Shown here piece by piece: positions 1-5,100 of a stretch of 5,100 nucleotides of DNA. This DNA comes from Deltaproteobacteria bacterium (GTDB taxonomy: Bacteria; Desulfobacterota_B; Binatia; Binatales; Binataceae). Positions within the stretch are counted from its first letter, which is position 1. The number at the start of each line of letters is the position of its first letter. The DNA is taken from the NCBI GenBank assembly GCA_021827465.1, contig JAKAVX010000247.1:1-5100 (forward strand). Reading direction: 5' to 3'. The position numbers and the translations under genes are program-made. The notes below the pieces were generated by a model. The model did not search any database. It had not been told where the DNA came from and saw nothing but the letters and a program-made list of their open reading frames with translations.

Positions 1-664
<664 letters not shown>

Positions 665-712
665 CCGGATGAACGAGGTAGCGTGGCGCTTTAGGACTCG
701 GCCCCAAGTCAT
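665..712 (+). other. tuf-rpsJ spacer, str/S10 cluster junction
   Basis: These 48 nt separate tuf from rpsJ. I see no GC-rich hairpin followed by a T-run and no convincing -35/-10 pair, so nothing here marks an end or start of transcription. One frame is open: ATG 669 to TGA 714-716, 15 codons, with the stop overlapping the rpsJ ATG at 713. A 10-bp sequence, GATGAACGAG, occurs at 668-677 and again at 715-724 across the rpsJ start. The E. coli S10 operon has a much longer leader (about 170 nt) that mediates uL4 control, and there is no space for it here. Confidence 0.6.
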
Positions 713-1024
713 ATGATGAACGAGAAAATACGCATACGTCTTAAGGCGTACGATTACCGCCTGCTCGATCAGTCGGTGCGCGAGATCGTCGACACGATCC
801 GGCGCACCGGCGGACGCGTGGCCGGTCCGATCCCGCTGCCGACCCGTATTGAAAGATTCACCGTTAACCGTTCGCCGCACGTCGACAAGAAGTCGCGTGA
901 GCACTTCGAGATCCGCACTCACAAGCGGCTGCTCGACGTGCTCGAGCCCACCCAGCAGACTATCGACGCCCTGGGCAAACTCGACCTGGCGGCGGGCGTC
1001 GACGTCGAAATCAAGCTTGAGTAG
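713..1024 (+). CDS. rpsJ: 30S ribosomal protein S10 (uS10)
   Basis: uS10 sits in the head of the small subunit; in E. coli it also pairs with NusB (as NusE) in transcription antitermination. The product is 103 residues, exactly the E. coli length, and aligns without gaps: [15 protein letters not shown] at 6-20, GPIPLPTR at 38-45, [19 protein letters not shown] in the middle and [13 protein letters not shown] at the end. Val57, a position linked to tetracycline-class resistance when changed in other bacteria, has its usual residue. Two ATG codons lie in tandem at 713 and 716. I chose 713 because it matches the family length; an in-frame TAG at 692 excludes a longer form. No good Shine-Dalgarno sequence lies at normal distance (AGGA at 693-696 is 16 nt away), so initiation may depend on coupling to upstream translation. 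It is the first S10-operon gene here. Confidence 0.98.
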   Translation: MMNEKIRIRLKAYDYRLLDQSVREIVDTIRRTGGRVAGPIPLPTRIERFTVNRSPHVDKKSREHFEIRTHKRLLDVLEPTQQTIDALGKLDLAAGVDVEIKLE

Positions 1025-1028
1025 TGCC

Positions 1029-1697
1029 GTGCTGACCGGACTGATTGGAAAAAAACTCGGGATGACGCAGGTGATCGACCCGGCAACCGGCCGCATCCGT
1101 GCGGTTACGGTTATCGCGCTCGGCCCCTGCACCGTCACCCAGATAAAGACCGGGCCGACCGACGGCTACGACGCCGTCCAGGTGACCTTCGGAAAGCTTA
1201 AGCCCTCACGCGTCAACCAGGCCGAGCGCGGCCATTTCGCCAAGGCAGGAATCGCCCCGGGCGTGCGCAGCGCGGAGTTCGAGCGCCGCGGTGAGGCCGA
1301 TCTCGCGCTCGGACAGGCGGTCTCGGCGGCCGATGTCTTCAAGGCGGGCGATCCGATCGACGTAAGCGGCGTGTCCAAGGGGCGCGGCTATGCGGGCGTA
1401 ATCAAGCGCCATCATTTCGCGGGCTTTCCGGGTTCCCGGGGCACCCACGAATACTTCCGCCATGGCGGCGCGATCGGCAACCGCTCGTATCCGGGCCGCG
1501 TCCGCAAGGGACTCAGGATGGCGGGTCAGCTGGGCAACGAGAAGTGCACCGTCAACAACCTCAAGGTGGTTGAGTTGCTCGCCGACGACAACGCGATCCT
1601 GGTCGCCGGCGCGGTGCCCGGTCCCGACGGCGCCCTGGTGACGGTCAGGCACGCGACACGGCCCAAGACCCGGGGAGCGATAGTGGCCAATGGCTGA
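1029..1697 (+). CDS. rplC: 50S ribosomal protein L3 (uL3)
   Basis: uL3 is an early-assembly 23S rRNA-binding protein whose long loop reaches toward the peptidyl transferase centre. The product has 222 residues, against 209 in E. coli. Key family segments are the N-terminus TGLIGKKLGMTQ, GHFAKAGIAPG, VSGVSKGRGYAGVIKRHHF, the loop GGAIGNRSYPGRVRKGLRMAG and the C-terminal AGAVPGPDGALV. The E. coli loop glutamine methylated by PrmB (Gln150) is serine here (IGNRS), as is usual in many non-enteric bacteria, so that modification is not expected. The start is GTG at 1029. It puts the conserved IGKKLGMTQ core close behind the initiator, whereas the next in-frame ATG (1062) would remove it. The gene starts 4 nt after rpsJ with only a weak GAG (1019-1021) as ribosome-binding sequence, suggesting coupling. 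About 13 extra residues form a basic C-terminal tail that overlaps rplD. Confidence 0.97.
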   Translation: MLTGLIGKKLGMTQVIDPATGRIRAVTVIALGPCTVTQIKTGPTDGYDAVQVTFGKLKPSRVNQAERGHFAKAGIAPGVRSAEFERRGEADLALGQAVSAADVFKAGDPIDVSGVSKGRGYAGVIKRHHFAGFPGSRGTHEYFRHGGAIGNRSYPGRVRKGLRMAGQLGNEKCTVNNLKVVELLADDNAILVAGAVPGPDGALVTVRHATRPKTRGAIVANG

Positions 1698-2349
1698 GGC
1701 GAATACGGAAATCTCGGCGGTCAAAGTGCCGCTTTACTCGGCGGGCCGCGAGCGCTTGGGCGAATTCGATCTCGCCGGTGCGGTCTTCGGACGCGAGGTC
1801 AACGAATCGCTGCTTCATGACGCGGTCAGGATGCAGCTCGCAAATCGGCGCCGCGGCACCGCTGCGACCAAGACCAAGGGCTTCATCTCGGGCGGCGGAC
1901 GAAAGCCGTGGAGGCAAAAGGGCACCGGACGGGCCCGCGCGGGTTCGACCCGGTCGCCGCTATGGCGCCACGGCGGGACGATCTTCGGACCGCTTCCGCG
2001 CGACTATTCGTACCATATTCCGAAGAAGGCATGGCGCAACGCGCTATGCGTCGCGCTCTCGGAGCGGGCGAAGAACGGCAAGTTGGTGGTGGTCGAGTCG
2101 CTCGAAATGCCCGAGGCCAAGACCAAGGTGGCGAGCCAGTTCCTAAAGGCGCTCGGGCTTGGCCATGCGCTGGTCGTGATTGGCGACGACGACGCGCTTT
2201 TCGGGCGCGCGGCGCGCAATCTGGCCGCGCACAAAGTGCTGCTGGTCGGGGGCCTCAACGTTTACGACGTGATGTACTACGACGAAATCCTGATGACCGC
2301 CAAGGTCGCCCGCCAGATTGAGGAGCGGTTTGCGGGAGGCGCGCGATGA
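1690..2349 (+). CDS. rplD: 50S ribosomal protein L4 (uL4)
   Basis: uL4 binds 23S rRNA domain I, and its extended loop forms one wall of the exit-tunnel constriction opposite uL22. In E. coli it also represses its own S10 operon. The product is 219 residues (E. coli 201), with extra length mainly at the N-terminus. The tunnel loop is intact at about 66-96: SGGGRKPWRQKGTGRARAGS followed by SPLWRHGG. Lys77 corresponds to E. coli Lys63, a known erythromycin-resistance site, and is wild type. The globular part follows (KKAWRNALCVALSERA, VVVESLEM, LVVIGDDD, VLLVGGLNVYDVMYYDEIL). The start ATG at 1690 lies within the rplC coding end, giving an 8-nt overlap; a GGAG at 1674-1677 is about 12 nt upstream. 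The end overlaps rplW by 4 nt. No E. coli-like S10 leader lies upstream of rpsJ, so autoregulation by uL4 of the E. coli type is not evident. Confidence 0.98.
   Translation: MAEANTEISAVKVPLYSAGRERLGEFDLAGAVFGREVNESLLHDAVRMQLANRRRGTAATKTKGFISGGGRKPWRQKGTGRARAGSTRSPLWRHGGTIFGPLPRDYSYHIPKKAWRNALCVALSERAKNGKLVVVESLEMPEAKTKVASQFLKALGLGHALVVIGDDDALFGRAARNLAAHKVLLVGGLNVYDVMYYDEILMTAKVARQIEERFAGGAR
2334..2339 (+). promoter_or_regulatory. Shine-Dalgarno sequence of rplW
   Basis: GGGAGG lies 6 nt before the rplW ATG and inside the last codons of rplD. It is the strongest ribosome-binding site in the window. With the ATGA stop/start overlap it supports both re-initiation and independent loading, and it fixes the rplW start. 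Confidence 0.85.
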
Positions 2350-2633
2350 CCAACGACAACGTGATTCTCGCGCCGCTGGTCACCGAGAAAAGCACGGTTG
2401 CCGGCGAAAAGACCAACCAGGTCGTGTTCAAGGTTCGTCCCAAGGCGAACAAGGACAAGATTCGTGAGGCGGTCGAGGCCCTGTTCAAGGTGACGGTGGT
2501 CAAGGTCCGCACCGGAAATTATCTCGGAAAAGAGCGCCGACGCGGCCGCACGATCGGCCGCCAGCGCAACTGGAAAAAGGCATACGTGACCCTTAAAGAG
2601 GGCGATCGGATCGAGTTCTTCGAGGGCGTTTAG
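2346..2633 (+). CDS. rplW: 50S ribosomal protein L23 (uL23)
   Basis: uL23 sits beside the polypeptide tunnel exit and is the main docking site for trigger factor and a contact for the signal recognition particle. The product is 95 residues, a normal bacterial length (E. coli 100). Family signatures are APLVTEKST near the N-terminus, where Glu14 corresponds to the trigger-factor-binding Glu18 of E. coli, then NQVVFKV, AVEALFKVTVVKV, the basic rRNA-binding loop GKERRRGRTIGRQRNWKKAYVTL and a short acidic end. The ATG overlaps the rplD stop (ATGA), and a strong GGGAGG lies 6 nt upstream, so the start is well fixed. The TAG stop is followed three codons later by a second in-frame TAG (2640-2642). 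Confidence 0.97.
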   Translation: MTNDNVILAPLVTEKSTVAGEKTNQVVFKVRPKANKDKIREAVEALFKVTVVKVRTGNYLGKERRRGRTIGRQRNWKKAYVTLKEGDRIEFFEGV

Positions 2634-2648
2634 ATCGGGTAGCAAGCC

Positions 2649-3482
2649 ATGGCAGTGATACAACTAAAGCCACGCACGCCGGGCCAGCGCTTTATGCAGG
2701 TGGCCGACTTCTCTGCGCTTAGCAAGAAGAAGCCCGAAAAAGCTCTGCTCGCACCGCTCAAGCATTCGGGCGGACGCAACAACCTGGGCCGCATGACGAT
2801 GCGCCATCTGGGCGGCGGCCATAAGCGGATGCTCCGGGTTATTGACTTCAAGCGCAACCACGACGGCGTTCCCGCCACCGTGGCGGCGCTAGAGTACGAT
2901 CCCAACCGCTCGGCCAATGTCGCGCTCCTGCATTATGCGGATGGACGCAAGAGTTACATCCTTGCTCCCGAAGGAGTGAAGGCGGGCGACAAGGTCGAAT
3001 CCGGTCCCGCGGCGGATATCCGTCCCGGCAATGCGCTGCCCCTTAAGAACATCCCGGTCGGCACCGTCGTTCATGCGATAGAGCTCAAGCCGGGCGGGGG
3101 CGCCCAGTTGGCCCGCGGCGCCGGAACTCAGGCGCAATTGATGGCCAAGGAAGGGAAGTTCGCCCTGCTCAAGCTTCCCTCCGGCGAGCAGAGGATGGTG
3201 CTGGCGGAGTGCCGGGCGACGATCGGCCAGGTTGGAAATCTGGAACACGAAAACATCTCGGTCGGAAAGGCCGGCCGAACCCGATGGCTCGGCAAGCGTT
3301 CCAGCGTGCGCGGTATCGCGATGAACCCGGTCGACCATCCGCACGGCGGCGGCGAAGGACGTTCCAAGGGAAATCATCCCCAGTCGCCGTGGGGTACGCC
3401 GACCAAGGGTTACAAAACGCGCGGCAAAAAAGCCTCGGATCGCTATATCGTGAGCGGACGCCCGAGGGGCAAGCGGAGATAA
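2649..3482 (+). CDS. rplB: 50S ribosomal protein L2 (uL2)
   Basis: uL2 is one of the most conserved ribosomal proteins. It is needed for subunit association and the peptidyl transferase centre. The product is 277 residues (E. coli 273). The N-terminal domain shows [21 protein letters not shown] (40-60) and the OB-fold region VIDFKRN; the SH3-like part follows ([26 protein letters not shown] split across about 135-160). The C-terminal signature [17 protein letters not shown] is intact; His230, counted with the initiator, corresponds to the functionally important His229 of E. coli. The protein ends in a basic tail (SGRPRGKRR). It starts 15 nt after rplW with only a weak GGGT-type ribosome-binding sequence. 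The ATG at 2649 gives the normal family N-terminus ([19 protein letters not shown]), so it is the likely start. No anomalies were seen. Confidence 0.98.
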   Translation: MAVIQLKPRTPGQRFMQVADFSALSKKKPEKALLAPLKHSGGRNNLGRMTMRHLGGGHKRMLRVIDFKRNHDGVPATVAALEYDPNRSANVALLHYADGRKSYILAPEGVKAGDKVESGPAADIRPGNALPLKNIPVGTVVHAIELKPGGGAQLARGAGTQAQLMAKEGKFALLKLPSGEQRMVLAECRATIGQVGNLEHENISVGKAGRTRWLGKRSSVRGIAMNPVDHPHGGGEGRSKGNHPQSPWGTPTKGYKTRGKKASDRYIVSGRPRGKRR

Positions 3483-3492
3483 GAGCCTTACG

Positions 3493-3813
3493 ATGGCAAG
3501 GTCGCTGAAAAAAGGTCCGTTCGTCGACGAACATCTGAAGAAGAAGGTCGCTGCCGCGCTCGCGGCGAGCGATCGCAGGATAATCAAGACCTGGTCGCGC
3601 CGCTCGATGATCGTGCCGGATATGATCGGCCTGACCTTCGCGGTGCATAACGGCCACAAATTCGTCCCGGTCTACTGCACCGAGAACACGGTGGGGCACA
3701 AGCTCGGAGAATTCGCTCCGACCAGGACCTTCCATGCCCACGCGGGCACGAAGAAGGCCGAAGTCAAGGGCGGTGGCGGCGCTCCTGCGCCGAGCGCAGC
3801 GCCGAAGCGTTAG
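3493..3813 (+). CDS. rpsS: 30S ribosomal protein S19 (uS19)
   Basis: uS19 lies in the small-subunit head, where it pairs with uS13 and contributes to bridges with the large subunit. The core is typical: [13 protein letters not shown] at 3-15, [22 protein letters not shown] at 33-54 and [14 protein letters not shown] at 67-80. The product is 106 residues against 92 in E. coli. The difference is a C-terminal tail at about 93-106, made of four glycines followed by Ala/Pro/Ser and a basic KR end, which is low-complexity and probably disordered. The gene starts 10 nt after rplB; candidate ribosome-binding sequences are GGAG (3475-3478) or AAGAG (3481-3485). The reading frame continues cleanly to TAG at 3811, so the tail is not caused by an obvious frameshift. 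Confidence 0.97.
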   Translation: MARSLKKGPFVDEHLKKKVAAALAASDRRIIKTWSRRSMIVPDMIGLTFAVHNGHKFVPVYCTENTVGHKLGEFAPTRTFHAHAGTKKAEVKGGGGAPAPSAAPKR

Positions 3814-3815
3814 GA
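3812..3815 (+). promoter_or_regulatory. Closely spaced Shine-Dalgarno-like sequence of rplV
   Basis: AGGA begins inside the rpsS TAG stop and ends only 2 nt before the rplV ATG, shorter than the usual 5-9 nt. Re-initiation by ribosomes finishing rpsS is a likely route. The ATG is nevertheless supported by the conserved uL22 N-terminus. Confidence 0.5.
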
Positions 3816-3817
3816 AA

Positions 3818-4156
3818 ATGGAAGCGGTAGCGCGAACCCGATATATCAGGATTTCGCCGCGCAAGCTCCGCCTGGTGTGCGAGCTTATCGCCGGCAAGAA
3901 GGTCGAACAGGCGCTTTCGATCCTCGAGTTCACGCCCAAGAAGGGCGCGCGCTTCGTTCAAAAGGCGCTGCTTTCGGCAGTGGCGAACGCCCGCGACCAG
4001 CAGAGCGTTGACGAGGACAAGCTTTACGTGAAGCGGGCGGTGGCCAACCCGGGACCGATCTGGAAGCGGTCGCTGCCGCGCGCGCATATGCATGCGACGC
4101 CGATACTCAAGCGCACGAGCCATCTGATGGTGGTCGTCGACGAGCGGGCGTCCTGA
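3818..4156 (+). CDS. rplV: 50S ribosomal protein L22 (uL22)
   Basis: uL22 contacts all domains of 23S rRNA, and its beta-hairpin lines the exit-tunnel constriction with uL4. The product is 112 residues (E. coli 110) and the family signatures are clear: [20 protein letters not shown] at 8-27, [15 protein letters not shown] at 44-58, [12 protein letters not shown] at 69-80 and [12 protein letters not shown] at 96-107. The hairpin tip aligns residue for residue with E. coli but reads His90-Met91-His92 where E. coli has Lys-Gly-Arg. The start ATG at 3818 gives the common [16 protein letters not shown] beginning. Frames extending upstream overlap the rpsS tail and lack family similarity. The gene begins 4 nt after the rpsS stop with AGGA (3812-3815) only 2 nt from the ATG, so translation is probably coupled to rpsS. 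Confidence 0.98.
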   Translation: MEAVARTRYIRISPRKLRLVCELIAGKKVEQALSILEFTPKKGARFVQKALLSAVANARDQQSVDEDKLYVKRAVANPGPIWKRSLPRAHMHATPILKRTSHLMVVVDERAS

Positions 4157-4159
4157 GGT
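4155..4159 (+). promoter_or_regulatory. Shine-Dalgarno sequence of rpsC, overlapping rplV stop
   Basis: GAGGT begins within the rplV TGA stop codon and ends 5 nt before the rpsC ATG. The spacing is good and fixes the rpsC start. The overlap means a ribosome terminating on rplV sits on the rpsC initiation site. Confidence 0.8.
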
Positions 4160-4164
4160 TTCAG

Positions 4165-4839
4165 ATGGGGCAGAAGACACATCCGCGCGGACTCAGGCTC
4201 GGGGTCATTGAGACGTGGGACTCACGATGGTACGCGACGCACGAGTACGCGCCATTGCTGCACGAGGACCTGAAACTGCGCGACTTTATCAAGAAGCGCC
4301 TGTATCACGCCGGGATTTCGAAGATCGAAATCGAGCGGATGGCCAACAAGGCCAAGATCAATATCCACACCGCGCGGCCCGGAATCGTTATCGGCAAGAA
4401 GGGCGCCGAGATCGAAAAGTTAAAGGGCGATATCCAGAAAATGATGAAGGGCAAGGAACCCTTCATCAATATTCATGAAGTGCGCCGTCCCGACCTCGAC
4501 CCGCAACTGGTGGCCGAGAATATCGCGCTGCAGTTGGAGCGCCGCGTCGCGTTTCGCCGCGCGATGAAGGAAGCGGTCAACCGCGCGATGCGGATGGGCG
4601 CGCAGGGCGTCAAGGTTCACGTCGCGGGACGGCTCGGCGGCGCCGAAATAGCGCGCAGCGAATGGTACCGCGAGGGCCGCGTGCCGCTGCAGACGCTTCG
4701 CGCCGACGTCGCTTTCGGATTCGCCGAGGCGCGCACCACCTACGGCGTGATCGGCGTCAAGGTATGGATTTTCCGCGGCGAGGTTCTAACCCGCCGCGAA
4801 GAGGACACCAGGCGTCTGGGCGGACAGGCCCAGGCCTAG
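4165..4839 (+). CDS. rpsC: 30S ribosomal protein S3 (uS3)
   Basis: uS3 is part of the small-subunit head at the mRNA entry channel and helps unwind structured mRNA. The product is 224 residues (E. coli 233). It starts with the family signature [20 protein letters not shown]. The KH domain carries its GxxG loop as GKKG at 77-80, within [19 protein letters not shown]. Arg131, Arg132 and Lys135, the residues implicated in mRNA helicase activity in E. coli, are present at the same numbers (FRRAMKEAV). The C-terminal domain holds [20 protein letters not shown] and [19 protein letters not shown] good GAGGT (4155-4159) lies 5 nt before the ATG and overlaps the rplV stop. Translation ends at two adjacent in-frame TAG codons (4837-4842). 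No anomalies in the protein. Confidence 0.98.
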   Translation: MGQKTHPRGLRLGVIETWDSRWYATHEYAPLLHEDLKLRDFIKKRLYHAGISKIEIERMANKAKINIHTARPGIVIGKKGAEIEKLKGDIQKMMKGKEPFINIHEVRRPDLDPQLVAENIALQLERRVAFRRAMKEAVNRAMRMGAQGVKVHVAGRLGGAEIARSEWYREGRVPLQTLRADVAFGFAEARTTYGVIGVKVWIFRGEVLTRREEDTRRLGGQAQA

Positions 4840-4860
4840 TAGGGCGACCCGGTTAGCGCG

Positions 4861-5100
4861 ATGCTTGCACCGAAGAAAGTAAAGTACCGCAAGATTCAGA
4901 AGGGCCGCGTCCGCGGCGCCGAGTCGCGCGGACTCGAACTCGCTTTCGGCGATTTCGGGCTCAAAAGCGTCGAGACGGCGCGCGTGGACGCCCGTGCCCT
5001 CGAAGCAGCCCGAATCGCGCTCACGCGCCATATCAAGCGCGGCGGGCGGGTCTGGATTCGGGTCTTCCCGGACAAGCCGTTTACCAAGAAGCCGGCCGAA
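4861..5100 (+). CDS. rplP: 50S ribosomal protein L16 (uL16), 5' part (3' end outside window)
   Basis: uL16 is a late-assembling large-subunit protein next to the A-site and peptidyl transferase centre. The first 80 codons are present and the frame is open to the window edge; the E. coli protein has 136 residues. The signature features are the N-terminus [29 protein letters not shown] at 30-39, the helix with [15 protein letters not shown], and [17 protein letters not shown] at the edge. The arginine hydroxylated in E. coli uL16 (Arg81) would lie just past the window. Relative to E. coli there is one extra residue at about 20-24. ATG 4861 is the only credible start, because an in-frame TAG (4840-4842) lies upstream with no start codon between. 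The best ribosome-binding candidate, AGGG at 4841-4844, is about 16 nt away, which is long. Confidence 0.97.
   Translation, partial: MLAPKKVKYRKIQKGRVRGAESRGLELAFGDFGLKSVETARVDARALEAARIALTRHIKRGGRVWIRVFPDKPFTKKPAE

Noticed and set aside
849..1028. Upstream extension of the rplC frame from ATG 849 through rpsJ
   Set aside because: The added residues are a Ser/Thr/Arg-rich out-of-frame translation of rpsJ with no similarity to uL3. GTG 1029 gives the correct family N-terminus.
1206..1724. Minus-strand frame of 172 codons antisense to rplC
   Set aside because: It is a shadow of the conserved uL3 gene; its residue pattern shows no domain.
1908..2321. Plus-strand frame of 137 codons inside rplD
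   Set aside because: It is an alternate frame of uL4 rich in Arg/Gly with no family features; the true uL4 frame is complete.
3734..3817. Upstream extension of the rplV frame from ATG 3734
   Set aside because: It overlaps the rpsS coding end, is low-complexity Arg/Ala, and ATG 3818 matches the conserved uL22 start.
2889..3939. Two long overlapping minus-strand frames (256 codons each) antisense to rplB, rpsS and rplV
   Set aside because: They lie opposite strongly conserved ribosomal genes, show no recognisable protein family, and long antisense frames are expected in GC-rich DNA with biased third positions.
4085..4093. CATATGCAT read as a palindromic regulatory site inside rplV
   Set aside because: It is simply the His-Met-His codons of the uL22 loop, too short and inside coding sequence to support an operator call.

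Overview
The window is a densely packed, single-strand (+) block of translation genes: the 3' part of tuf (EF-Tu) followed by the first nine genes of the bacterial S10 operon in canonical order, rpsJ-rplC-rplD-rplW-rplB-rpsS-rplV-rpsC-rplP. Both ends are cut by the window: tuf lacks its N-terminal part and rplP its C-terminal part. The gene order, bacterial-type proteins and high G+C (about 60% or more by eye, with G/C-rich third positions) indicate a GC-rich bacterium in which the str cluster (…fusA-tuf) runs directly into the S10 cluster. The protein sequences do not look enterobacterial. A proteobacterial/deltaproteobacterial-like or candidate-phylum lineage is plausible, but I cannot fix the phylum from sequence alone.

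Layout: 1-664 tuf (partial); 665-712 a 48-nt spacer with no recognisable terminator or promoter; 713-1024 rpsJ (uS10); 1029-1697 rplC (uL3, GTG start); 1690-2349 rplD (uL4, overlaps rplC by 8 nt); 2346-2633 rplW (uL23, ATGA overlap with rplD); 2649-3482 rplB (uL2); 3493-3813 rpsS (uS19); 3818-4156 rplV (uL22); 4165-4839 rpsC (uS3); 4861-5100 rplP (uL16, partial). No gap exceeds 48 nt, so there is no room for RNA genes, mobile elements or extra protein genes. None were seen. All long minus-strand frames lie antisense to these genes and are shadows.

The genes make one functional unit. EF-Tu delivers aminoacyl-tRNA. uL2, uL3 and uL4 build the large-subunit core around the peptidyl transferase centre, and uL4 and uL22 line the exit-tunnel constriction. 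uL23 forms the tunnel exit and chaperone dock, uL16 supports the A-site, and uS3, uS10 and uS19 belong to the small-subunit head. Short gaps and overlaps imply co-transcription and translational coupling.

No new system is present; this is an ordinary housekeeping region. Four details merit a look: a four-cysteine CxCx4CxxC cluster in the variable loop of EF-Tu; an atypical His-Met-His tip on the uL22 tunnel loop, where E. coli has Lys-Gly-Arg; a possible 15-codon mini-ORF ending on the rpsJ start codon; and a Gly/Ala/Pro tail on uS19.
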